Below, piece after piece: positions 1 through 11,334 of a stretch of DNA of 64,000 nucleotides; position 1 is the stretch's first letter; the number at the start of each line of letters is the position of its first letter. Source of the DNA: Sinonovacula constricta (taxonomy: Eukaryota > Mollusca > Bivalvia > Cardiida > Solecurtidae); contig CM017572.1 of assembly GCA_007844125.1 (NCBI GenBank), positions 24,155,879 through 24,219,878 on the forward strand. The letters are read 5' to 3'. Under the pieces are notes generated by a model that saw only the letters and a program-made list of their open reading frames with translations, did not search any database and was not told where the DNA came from. The position numbers and the translations under genes were made by a program.

Positions 1-95
1 GCCACTACTACCAACTTTAAAGTCTTTGGTTTAACCAGGCAGGGGTTTGAACCGCGACCTCCTGATCTGCAAGCCGACGCTCAACTGTTTGATCT
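1..95 (-). mobile_element. SINE-C fragment at the window edge
   Basis: The first bases (GCCACTACTACCAACTTTAA, then GGGGTTTGAACC) match the reverse-oriented SINE-C head region at 39812-39900. The rest lies outside the window. Confidence 0.75.
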
Positions 96-1772
96 ATTGC
101 AGTCAGTTAAACAAATACAATGTGGATACTGAAAAGCAGATCATGACAAGGGCTTAACTTTCTCTTTCTTCAAAAAGTGAAGCTAAAAACAAGGAGGTCA
201 TGATGGTTCTTCATCACTAAACTTAAGATATGGGCTTTTTGTGGGCTTATATCAGGCATCAATAATAAATACCTCATTTATATAGTGCTCTTATCATAAT
301 ATGTATGTTCAAAAGCGCTTTACAAAATTACTTACATAACTTTGAAAGAACATAAAAAACATGATGAAATGTCAATTCAGCATGAAAACAGTTAGTTATT
401 TAAAATAGTCCATAAAAAAAACAACCTTCTAACTCAAACAATAAGAGATACATAGATTAAAATGAAAACTTAAAATGAAATAATAAACAGATATCTTCTC
501 ATTAAATATAGAAATGTAGACAGAGTGTAAGAACAATTTTGATTAATGCTAAAATGTTCAATGATGTATGATAGCTTAAAAAGATAGGTGCATTTTTAAA
601 GGTTACCCATGTACTGCGTTCTTTAAGATCAAGTGATTAAGAGTTAAGAGCAAATTACTTAAAAAATCTTTGGTGAAAATTGGGTCATAAAGAGACCTCA
701 GGGGTGTTCACAATGCTTTTTAGGTTTCGACCTAATGACCTACTTTTTTGAACCCAAGTGGTCTAGTTGTGAACTCATCTAAAACTTAATGCAGGCTAAT
801 GTTCTGACCAACCGTGGGGAAGATTTGGCCATAAATGGGGCCTCTATCGTGATCACAAGGTTTTTCTAAAATTTGACTTGGTGACCTAGTTTTTCACCCC
901 AAGTGACACAGTTACAAACTCATCAGAGATGTCTTGCAGACAAAAATTCTATCCAAGTTTGATGAAGACTGGATAAAACTGTTGCCTCTAGCGAGTTCAC
1001 AAGCAAATTGTTAATTACTCTCGGGTTTCAGAAAAGCACACCTTGAATACGCTGTAGAACCTGTAGTAGAACCTGTGACATGGACTTTTTCTCTTTAATA
1101 ACAGTGTGTTGCTATGAGTTGGCATAAGATTTCCTATTTTGAAGGTAATCTTAATTTTTTGGTGTCAAAAGGAAGCTGAAACCATGTAGAATTAAAATAA
1201 AGCAAATATCTTTAACACTTATGCACATAATGGATTGATCATCTTTTACTGAAAGTACATATTTCATTGAAATTTGGGGGTTACTGACATGCACTTTGAT
1301 AGTATGTGCATTCTACAAAGTAGAATCTTCTTGCAAGTTACAAAAGTTGACTTGTCTCTGGGTCTTTCTGACAGGAAATAATGAGTGCTTTTCATCTATG
1401 CATGGGGGTCAATCACGCTGGGTCATGGTGCAATTTGTTTTCAACTTTTCTTGACTTACTATAGAATACAGAACAAACTTATTTAGTGTGTCTTAACTAG
1501 AAGGAATCCATGTTTCAAGTTGAAAGTAAATCCAAAGTAAAGTGTTGAAATTATGTGTAAAAAAACACTGTTTTAATCAACTTAGTAAAATTATAAAAGA
1601 ATAAGTAGAGTTAGATATAGGGTCCCTTTGCACTGCACTTTTACATGGTATCTCTTTTCCATGTTATCCATAAATCCATGCTTAGTGTTTTAGTTATGCT
1701 GGTCAAGAGAGTAAGAAAACAATGACATCACCATCACTACGACAAAGTGATCGATATGTGTCTTTTATTTTA

Positions 1773-2085
1773 TGTTTGTCTGTTGGGTTTAATGTCCCAC
1801 CAGCAGTTTTTCAGTCATTTGGAGATGGTGTCCACTTGAAGCAGATGTAGTGATGCCTTCACTGTGTATTGCATGCCATGAACACCAACCATGATACTAC
1901 ACCCAGCCACATTACCTTGACACCAGGCCTACCAGTCATCGAACTACCTTTATATTTGCTGCAGCGTAAGCAAGGGAGCTATACCACTACCATTTTTTAC
2001 AACTTTGGTATGTCTCGGCCCGGATCGAACCTGGGGGCCTCCTGTACCTGGAGCTGACGCTCTACCAATTCTACCAGGTCCAGTT
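1773..2085 (-). mobile_element. SINE-B, reverse copy, near full length
   Basis: Reading the minus strand: tRNA-like head with B-box-like GGTTCGATCC, body with GGTAGTGGTATAGCTCCC, and an end resembling GATAAACCCAATAAACA. Accounts for the small open frames at 1869-2345. Confidence 0.8.
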
Positions 2086-2490
2086 TCATTTTATGCACAC
2101 AACACAAAAAGCATCACATATATACCTTATCATGAGGTTCAGAGACACTGCACAGCAAGTCTTTGGCTGCCTTGGAGTGAGACGAAAAGTAGAACTCGAC
2201 GAGGTTGGTCACCAGCCAGGGCTCTCGTACTGCAATGAAGATGAAGAGGGTGCTGATTATCAATATAATTATCTATAATAGCTAAAAAATATAAGTTTTG
2301 AAAGAAAACATTATTTGTTGTAAATTGGACATAAATTGATTTCAAAGGTTAAAATTTAAAATATTTTACTTGTTTACACGTGCCACAGATTTCTTTTTGC
2401 ACTAAATAATGTGGATGTGGGATTTCTGACGATGCCACAAAAAACACGTGCAGAATGGGATGGGTAACCAAGTGTTCCTGATCTCTAACC

Positions 2491-3361
2491 TTAAAGGTGG
2501 TATCCGACAGTTTGGCTATATAAAATACATGTAATGATATATTATACTTGTTTGGGGGATCTGGGCATTGTTTTTACATGAACTCATTGTATAATGTAAG
2601 CAAACACTGTTTGATAGAGAAACCTTCAGGAAGTGCGACGTTGGAGCGCTCCAAAAACTAGGTTTAAGCACCCCAGTCGGTCCTTTTGTCGACTGACCGT
2701 TCCAAAAGGGTAACTGCTGGTTTTTCTTTTAGTGTGTTATGTCTCGTCTTTGTGTTTTTCTCACATTTTCATTTACCCTGTTTGCTTTTTGTCTAGAGGT
2801 AGTTTAGATTGAAATATCTGTGGTAATTTTGATAGGACCTTTTCTTATTTACCTTTTTGAACACTACCTGGATTCTTAAATGGTACAAATCACGAAGAAA
2901 TTGCTTTAATTCAGTGCTTTTTTTCACCATTTTGGAAATATGACCCATACCCCTGGAATTGGGAATTTTCGCGTCGTTTTGCCAGAAATTGGGATTTTTT
3001 TTACACCTTTGGGGAATAAAAAGCTGTACTGTTATATGTTGTTTTTTATCACGTTTGCCTTATTTAATTCCACTTTACTCGATGATGATCCTGCCTCTGC
3101 TAACGCTGCTTGCTTTAGAAGCAAGTCAATTCTTTTTTTTTTCGATTGGGAATTTTTCTTCTCTGATTGGGAAAAAAGTATATGTTTTGCCATTGGGAAC
3201 ATGACCGAATATCGGCTATAAAATTGGCCAAAAAAAAGCCTTGTAATTGTCCATTCTTTCCAATCTATAAATAAGCACAATGGTGATTTCTGCTAAAAAC
3301 AGATATCGACATCACAGCATTTACCTGGATGGTGATCCAAACTGTCTGATACCACCTTTAA
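2491..3361. mobile_element. TTAA-flanked TIR element (piggyBac-type MITE)
   Basis: TTAA (2491-2494) precedes AGGTGGTATCCGACAGTTTG. The inverse, AACTGTCTGATACCACCT, precedes TTAA at 3358-3361. TTAA flanks are the hallmark of piggyBac insertion. The interior holds a second dispersed repeat (2655-2868) and the open stretch near 2940-3220 has no recognisable protein. Confidence 0.75.
2655..2868 (+). repeat. Dispersed repeat (CACCCCAGTCGGTCC family), copy 1
   Basis: About 190-210 bases shared with 25985-26175, including GCACCCCAGTCGGTCCTTTT, GTGTGTTATGTCTCGTCT, TTGTCTAGAGGTAGTTTAGA and TGATAGGACCTTTTCTTATT. It is nested within the TTAA element. Its class is unknown. Confidence 0.75.
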
Positions 3362-3380
3362 AATCTGACTGTTAGCCTAT

Positions 3381-3760
3381 ATCAAATATATTTAACAATA
3401 TCTGACCTTTGTTTGGGGTATTTGTGCATATTTTCTGCAGAAACAATCATACTTTAGTCTAAGCTTTCACGATTTTCACCAGTATCTCAATGTTAGGGCA
3501 GTAAAACTCGTTTATCAACTCTTAAAATGTTCATTCTTTTCAAATCTATAAAAAAGAACGATTGGGATTCCTGCTACAAATAGACATCAATGTCAGCGGG
3601 TGGTGTGGATGAACTAAAACATAAGTGGTCACGTGGTTTTTTTAGTTTAAAATAGCTAACTGTGCAGTGAGGCTCAGATAGGAAATACATGTTTGTAATG
3701 ACGATTGTGGCTTTATGATTCACTTTTCAGACAGGTGTAGGACATCAATAAACAGCATTT
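3381..3760 (+). repeat. Fragment related to the 2.5-kb TTAA element family
   Basis: Shares TTCATTCTTTTCAAATCTAT, ACATCAATGTC, GTGGTCACGT and AAAATAGCTAACTGTGCAGT with 22927-23225 and 55700-56197. Confidence 0.6.
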
Positions 3761-3772
3761 TGTGAGATCTGT

Positions 3773-3887
3773 TCAGTCGTGGAATTACCCTTATATTTGC
3801 TTGAGCGTTAGTAATGAAGCTACACCACTACCATTTTTAATGACTATGGTATGGCCCGGGATCGAACCTGGGGCCTCCCGTACGAAA
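3773..3887 (-). mobile_element. SINE-B, reverse fragment
   Basis: Head half of the family (GGCCCGGGATCGAACCTGGG on the plus strand). A separate fragment of the 3' half (GATATAGTGCTTCTTTCATT) adjoins it out of order, so the copy is rearranged. Confidence 0.75.
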
Positions 3888-4212
3888 CAGATATAGTGCT
3901 TCTTTCATTGTGTATTGCTTTTAATAAAGAAAGCGTTAATAAGGTTTTCTATAATTACAAATAAATATATGGTATTTTCTTTGCTAGTCTTGTCATCATG
4001 TATTGCATTTAGACGGAGTGCACACGAAATACATTGCTTAATACAAAAAAATATACCAAAACCATTGTAAATTTTATCACAACTTTTTATACTTTCCTCA
4101 CTGAGGTCTGATTTTGACAGGTGCTCATCATATGAAGTGCCTATGACTTAATTTCCAATGAACAATAATTTACTGAAACAATTTACTGTCACATTTTTTT
4201 GCATGTTTTTTT

Positions 4213-4380
4213 TGGTACATCATACCATGCAATCACTGTCATATTGGCAACATCCAGCTAATTAATGGTGGAGGGAGATCCCATACATGTGTCTAGGAAG
4301 AACCACCAGTGCACAACAGGTCAACTGGAAGACCTCCCACACATGAACATTTTGGCTTGGTCAGGATTTGAAACCATGTA
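4213..4380 (-). mobile_element. SINE-A, reverse copy
   Basis: Plus strand holds TCATATTGGCAACATCCAGC, AACCACCAGTGCACA and GGTCAGGATTTGAAACC, the inverse of the SINE-A body and B-box region. Confidence 0.72.
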
Positions 4381-4661
4381 TTGAGGGCCTAAGGAATTTC
4401 AAGGTTTAGTTTAGACGTAGGTTTAAGGCAGTTCGCACTGAGGCAATAATGGTCATAAGAAGATTGCAGACCAATAAGTTATACTAAATGCTAACTGCAG
4501 ATCAAGACCGCCACACATGAAAGTTCACTCTTCGACCGGAGGTTCAAATCCCCGCGATGATTGGCTGATGAGGTGTTATAAAGTCTGGAATTTCTAACCG
4601 CTCTGCCACAGATGCCCAGCAATCCTTGTTAAGACATCATATCTGATTACCAGATACTTAC

Positions 4662-4777
4662 TGGAAGCAAGGTTTTCCTGAATAAGAGCCTTTACACTGT
4701 CCACCACCTGAAGCTCTCGTGACTCCAGCAAACTGAACATTTCCCTAAGGTCTGTGTGCCGGGCCTCCATGTTGGCA
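4662..4777 (-). CDS. Single exon of an unidentified minus-strand gene
   Basis: Minus-strand sequence TTTTTTACATTATAG precedes the exon and CCA|GTAAGT follows it, both good splice signals. The 116-nt exon starts by completing a codon and ends one base into the next. It encodes ANMEARHTDLREMFSLLESR then ELQVVDSVKALIQENLASS, a soluble, charged, probably helical segment. I do not recognise the family. Neighbouring exons were not found; this gene would be divergent from SNAPC4. A chance open stretch is possible but less likely given both splice sites and lack of repeats in it. Confidence 0.45.
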
Positions 4778-5669
4778 CTATAATGTAAAAAAAGATTAAT
4801 CAGACACTGGAAACAAAATGGATATATATGATGGCGCAAAAGTTTCCAGGAAGAAGGGTTGTCATTGATACTTTTTCTTTAGTATCAACGATACTGATAT
4901 ATTGAGAGACAAATGTCGACATTATATTGATATATATTGTTATATTTTCACTTTAAACAGAGGACTACAATACAGATTATTACCATTATTATATGTAATT
5001 TGAAAAAATGAAAAAAAAAAAAAATTTTTTTTTATTTTCTTGCCAAAGATATTAATATTTTTAAGTCTGTACAGATGATTGATTGGTAAAACAATAACGC
5101 AGATACATCAATATTGATTCAATCAATGACAGCACTCAGAAAAATTATTTTTTACCATGATAACATTACTATAAAACTCTAAAAAGTAAAACTATGTTTA
5201 TCACATAACCTACCCTGTGTGGTAACACTCAAGCGTTATTTTTGGTTACACACTAGTTAGTTATGGTAGTGTGTATATGCCATTTTCTGATCACTTTATT
5301 GCTGCCCTTTAATGCATTTTGTTGAACAACTTAATTTTAATTAATAAAAGAATAACAGTTTTGTAATGTTATAAACGAATCTGTTCCCTTTTTATGGAAA
5401 AATGGTCGAGTAAAGAGTGGAACTATTTTTTGTGCGGATTCTCCCAAACCGAATTACACATATCAAGGCCAACTGTTCATAATATATCCAGCTCATTTAA
5501 TATTTTCAGTATCTAATGAACACTAATATTAGATTTATTAATTAAAATTGTGTTTGTTTATTTCTTCTACAAACCCCATATTTTTTTTGTAACTGTCTTT
5601 ATTCAGTAAAGTCTCATGTGTATCATTCCATTTACAAACAGAGACAGAGTAGCATAAATTTAATATTCT

Positions 5670-6292
5670 TATAGTATAACGCTTTCTCATATTTTCGGGT
5701 TTTTTCATAAATTCGTGACGTCATAAAATATACGGAATGCCCGCTCGTGCGATCTGTGACATTGTCCAAAATACTACTCAACTTTGACAAGAACGCTAAT
5801 ACTACTTATTTGACCAAAAACATGCGGTCTAAGCAGGTAAATATTGTCCAATGTTCAACTTTATTATAAATAATCTTGATTATCATTTAAAAAAATCTTA
5901 TTATGTTGAAAATGTTTTTTTGATCCAGACAATAGTGCTAAATCCATAACCTGATTCACACCTAATGTTGTAAATAGTCGTAGCTAATTTATTGCAGTAT
6001 GGAAAAATAAGTCAGGTGATTTTCAATGGCAAAACCTGCCATCCAATCAAAAGTCACATATTTATGAGAAAGCGTCTGCTCGATTTAGAAGACCGGTGTC
6101 TACTTAGAAAAGTAAGATAAGCAATGCATAAAACTTTTTTTCATGTTTTTTTTTTTCTACTGTACATTTTTCAGCATGGTTTCTTGTGATGATACCTATT
6201 GATAAACAATAAATAGAATAAAAATTTAGGTCGGCACAGTTAAATTAATGTGATAGATCCCCGAAAATATGAACGAATAGCATACACTTATA
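5670..6292. mobile_element. Possible MITE (~620 bp) bounded by ~30-bp inverted repeats
   Basis: TATAGTATAACGCTTTCTCA, then TATTTTCGGG, on the left is mirrored by CCCCGAAAATATGAACGAAT, then AGCATACACTTATA, on the right, with several mismatches. No coding capacity; target duplication not resolved. Confidence 0.5.
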
Positions 6293-6564
6293 ATACACTC
6301 AATAGAAAAAAGTTGAATATGTACTTGAAATATTATTTAGTGTTGTAGAAGTCTACTACATTGAGTTTATATTGATGTTACATACTTGTATATTCGAAAT
6401 CTGGCACAATTTACTAAATAAACTCAATAGAACGTGTATCAAATAAAGGATAAAAATCTGTATATAGTAAGTTAAGCAGTATAAGTGAAGGTCGCTCAGA
6501 TATTACTGAAAATTATAATTTTTGAAAAATAGAATAAAACAGTGACAAATAAACTTGATCAAGG

Positions 6565-7440
6565 TCGCAACTCACATCTTCCTTTTACAAACTAGTAAAT
6601 GGAATTATCAATATTTTTTAAGTCCTACATTTACTTCAAGACAAGCCTGGAAATGTACTGGCATGCTGCTTATGGTATTTTCCAGGAAATCATGGGGCAT
6701 AGAGTTCCAAAACTGTGTGGCTCTGTCTTTCATTTTTGAATGGACGTGATGATTTCCTGGCTCAAACTCTCCTTCATGATTCCCCCAAGTCTGAACTATA
6801 GCTTGATGTCTTGCTGGAGATGCCAGTTCTTCCCATATAAAACATTGACAGTGGGAAGCAGGTAGCCATCAGAAATATCTGTGTACATTGAACTTGTTAG
6901 AATTACTTCAAATACAGTGAGTGGTGTGGCACCCAGTAGTGTTATCCCACCCCACCCCACAGATGGAACTTGAGACTGTACTTTGACCACTGATACAAAA
7001 GGAAGACTATTTGCTTTTGTCCAGATCTTCATGTTGTTAGGACAAAGTCATACAGAGCATTTATCAGAACAAAATCACACTGCTCCAGTCTCTGTCCCTA
7101 TTCTCCAAACACCACTGAACCCCTCTCTGTCTCTGCTCAGCTGTGAGGGGTGGGGAATGCGTGTCCATTTTCTTCTCCGAGTTTAGTGTCTGCAAATAAG
7201 TTCTTAAGTTCTCATTAAATACTGGCACAATTCCTCTTTTTTATCTGTTCCAGTCATAAATCTCAACTCTGGTCCAACTGCTATGGCTTACTAGATAACC
7301 AAGCCTTCTGCTGTCTGTTGATGTCAATTTTCTTTGTTGCCCAGCTTCAATACTTTTAACAACTCTGCATACAGTTGAAGAGGGATATTTAATCTCTCTG
7401 ATGCATACTTAGGATTTTTGTTACCTCTGTTGTGAACTTC
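6565..7440 (-). pseudogene. Tc1-like transposase remnant
   Basis: The minus strand shows, in order, GLY..-type fragments as RTYLQTLNSEKKMDTHSPPL, TAEQRQRGVQWCLENRDWS, KIWTKANSLP, PSVGWGGITLLGATPLTVFE, TDISDGYLLP and NWHLQQD. These match Tc1-family positions (RRxRLxWAxxHxxW, SDES, VWGGIS, FQQDNAP), but stops interrupt the frame (for instance after LQQDIKL and before DKCSV) and the second Asp region is lost. No terminal inverted repeats were identified. It is a dead copy. Confidence 0.72.
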
Positions 7441-8369
7441 CAAAATAAGCTTTATTTTCCTAAATGCACTCATTTTTTACCATGCAGACAACAGGAAGTA
7501 AGCAAAGGCAAAGGGAGGTAACTCTAATAAAATATAGTCAGACAAACAATTTGAGTTATATCCCTTCCTACATCAGTATTTTTTTCTCTTTATTTTTAAG
7601 TCCCTTATCAATTACAGACCAACTGTTAAGTCATACATGCAAATTCTCAATAATGTATGGGAATACTATATGTTACAATGGTAGTAAAGGAAAAAAAGAA
7701 AATCAAGCACCTAAAGGAATCAACATCATTCTTACTGAATGGTTTCTAAAACTAATGAACATTTGCAAAGGGAGACTAATAAGTTATTACATTTTATGTG
7801 TCAAATCATTGTTGCTTCCCTTGTTTCAATAGAAATATTTTTATATATTGATATTGATTCAATCAATGACACCATTATCAGAAAGATAATTAATCATAAC
7901 AAATTATTATAAAACTCTTAATGGTAAAGAAAGCATTATCAAATATATAACTCATCATAACAAATTATTATCAAACTCTAAACAATTAAGTTTTGTTGAT
8001 TACTTATAAGTGTGCTAGTTTATTTCTTCCACACACCCAGTATTGATTAACTCATTCGAATCAGCTTAATGTGACATTTTCAATAGTTGTTCTAACAGCA
8101 TGGTTTCAATTGGTTTGGTAAAATCATACCAATAATTATTTACAGTCACAAGTTCTTTCAACACTTATATTTATCTCTCTTAACTGCCCAACTGAGTGGC
8201 ACTTCCTGTGTAGACCAGTGGCCTTCAGCAGAGTCAAAAGATTCATTAGCGAGTAACCAGCTGAAGGCAAAGACGCCTTGTCGTACATGCATTTCCACTG
8301 CTTTTAAGGTATTTTTTTCCTGTCCTAATATTTTTAATTTTTTTTTAATGTACATTTTGTGACACAATT

Positions 8370-11200
8370 ATGGTCATTGATATAGTAGAGCTATAATTAA
8401 TACTTAAACACCCTGGACAGAATGTCTGAGCAGAACCATCTGGCACAGCCCTTTCTCTCCTCTCTCATCCCAGTATAACTGTCTTTTTCCCACTTTGGTC
8501 TTACATTCTCTCTTTTATTTATTTTTCATAAACTTCCCTATGTCTTTTCGCTTTGTATTCAGTACAAAATACGTGTCACATGTTTATCAGAGAATTTTTA
8601 TTCATTCTGTTTACAAAATCAAACTTTTAATAATTTGGTACATCTAAGTTAACTTTGGGCTATCTACATGCAACATGTATTTACAATGACCTATTGCATG
8701 CACCTATAAAATAAGTCTGTGTATTTCAGTTATACTATTGTCAAAACGACAAGTTATAATTCAGTGACAGCTTGTTTTGGATTTTTTTTTTTTATAGTAA
8801 ATATCAATTAACATTGTCTTATCTAGAGCTGCATCTACAAAGCTTTGACTGATTTTTACTTAGACAAAAAACATCATCATTTATAAAACCTTCATTCTTG
8901 TGTCAATAACCTTGGTCCCCTGCATTTACTAATCTAAATAACAATATATACAAATTACATATCAGATATCAATCATATTTTATCAATACAAATATTGTAT
9001 CGGTCGTTTTGAGCAATACTCAGTACTAGCTGGAAGTATTGTTGTCATTTAATAAAACTGATTATATTGTGTTTTTGTGGGTTTATTGTTAAAAATAAGT
9101 GTCACTGTTTTCTTTTTGTCAAATGAATAAAGAAAGGGTCCTTTTCCCCAATATAGAAATAATATACAATTTACAATATGAACATATCATATATATTATA
9201 ATTCTACATTTGACAGTATGTATCTGAAAAGGGTTTTATGTAATGACAATAATTGTGATCACAAATAACATTTGAGTGAGAAATGACAATATATAAGTCT
9301 TCACCCTGTTTGGGTTCAGTAAAATGCTGTAAAGCACTGTTTAGTTTAGTATATATATTTTCATAATAATTCAGAATTTTGAAAATGATGTAGCTGAAAA
9401 TTCTTATAAAATTTAATGGACTGACAGAGATTTTGGTGGGCTCGGGCCACAGGTTTTCTCAAAGACTGATATGACTACACTCCTTTCATTATATTACATA
9501 AAAAATTTGCACTCAACTGTTTCTGCTATGAAATGAGGGAGTCTGGACTGGGAAGTCTATGGGCAGTGAGCATTATCAGCATAGAAATCAACAGTGAAGG
9601 GACATTTGTGTTAGTTATGTACACAGCGATTAATTTAGAAATTGAAAACATGGGTTCTGTGGACGCATAGTTTTAACAACAATGAGTCTGAGATCATCTC
9701 AAGTCCCACTTTTTTCAGTTAGTTTCAATAAAATTGAACACTGCATACATGGTTGGATATGCACGGATAAACACTACTGTATTTGCTTTGTACTATCCTA
9801 TTTACAAACATTGTACATGAACAATCAGTCATAACACTGATTAGATGCAATCAGTTAAACACTGACCAGAATGTGCTCTGAATACAGACTGTAGTAGACT
9901 GTATTATTGTAGGCAACTTCTTGCTCATTTTGTCAATTCAAACAGTCTCATGTCTTACTGTGATTTATCAGTTATAATAATTATAATTATACAAGGACAT
10001 TACAATTTAACATTTTAAATCCCCAGAAAATCTCAAATATTCTTTTATTTCATTTTTAAAACCCTTATTTACCATACTGTTGAACATGTTATATGACCAC
10101 TTATTTAGGTCTGAAAAAGAGACACTTTAGTGGTATCAATAAAGCAAAATGGCAATAAACTTAACCTGAATATCATCATTAACAATAAATTTATTTACTG
10201 ACACAAACAATACAGTATACTTACAATATATACTTTATGAACACTCTCAAATCAAATTTAGATCGTTTAAGAATAACAAAACAACCAATTAAGCCGGTTA
10301 CAAAACTGCATGGTTACGAAATGACCTACATCCCCACACCTTGACTGTGTCTCTAGCTTAGGTTACGGGCTGAGGATTTCTAAACTGACAACTTTAACCA
10401 CTGTGTCATTAGCTGGAGGTGGCAATCGCATAACTTTTCACCATGAGACCTGAGGAGCCCTAATACTTTCAAATTCACTTTCACCTAAAAAAGACACATT
10501 GAACTAAATGAATTACCTCCTGATTATTAATATACTAAACCAATGACGATTAAAAATATTCCATTCCAGTACAGATGATGCAATGTAGTTTGTGTTCTTT
10601 TGTTATTTTATTTAAAAAAACAACAACAGGATGACAGAAAGATGTCAGTGAATTGTGACAGTCATGTTTCTTCGATAAAAAAATAATGCAAGTAAGTCCT
10701 ATGAATCTGCAAGTAAAATTAAGGATTCTTAAAACACCTTTTTTTTTCTATGCCAAATAAAAACCAGGTCAGTGAAGTCATAATTCAGATAAGTCCATTA
10801 ATAATAAATTAAAACAATATTCATGGCTGGATATCTCAAAATGGTGCACTGGTAACTTCTGCAGGCCAAAACAACAATATCTAATACAGAAATGAAAATC
10901 GCTTACTTCAACTAACATGGCCAAAAATCAACTATCACGAGACATAAAAAATGCTAGTCTGCAAATTTTCCGGTGTGTCGAAAGGTATTTTTAAGCTTGT
11001 AAGAACTGAATTTATAAAAAAATCTTGCTCTGTGTATTTTTAAAACAAATTAACAATGTCGGGATTGGCATACATACTTATTTGTGTTATCTAGTTGGAA
11101 AAATCAATCTAAGTTTAGGTGTCTTTCTATTCTTCTGCTCATATCCAAATCAACTGCAACTTTGGTTCCCGTTTTTAAGTCTCAAATTGGGAACCGTGGA
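8370..11200. other. Gene-free AT-rich stretch
   Basis: No coding exon, RNA gene or clear repeat could be supported. Reading frames are short and lack splice context. It may include 5' regulatory DNA of SNAPC4 toward its right end. Confidence 0.5.
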
Positions 11201-11228
11201 ACCAGCCCACCAATTCACAAAATGTCTT

Positions 11229-11236
11229 ACTTCCGG
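11229..11236 (-). promoter_or_regulatory. ETS-type site (CCGGAAGT) upstream of SNAPC4
   Basis: The plus strand reads ACTTCCGG, the exact reverse complement of the ETS/GABP core CCGGAAGT. It lies about 100 bases before the SNAPC4 start codon, in a slightly CpG-richer stretch that includes GCGCGAATG. ETS sites this close to a start are common in housekeeping promoters. That this one works, and that transcription begins nearby, is inference from position; no TATA box was identified. Confidence 0.35.
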
Positions 11237-11334
11237 TTCTTCGTTTTCTGTATTTGCGCGAATGAGCTAGGAAATTCATAAATATTAAATAAACGAAATA
11301 AGCTTTGTCGAAGTAGTAGTTCAATTAAGTTATC

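Noticed and set aside
8158..8367. Minus-strand frame containing RQGVFAFSWLLANESFDSAE
   Set aside because: Looks somewhat protein-like, but no convincing acceptor and donor pair and no family match; not enough to call an exon.
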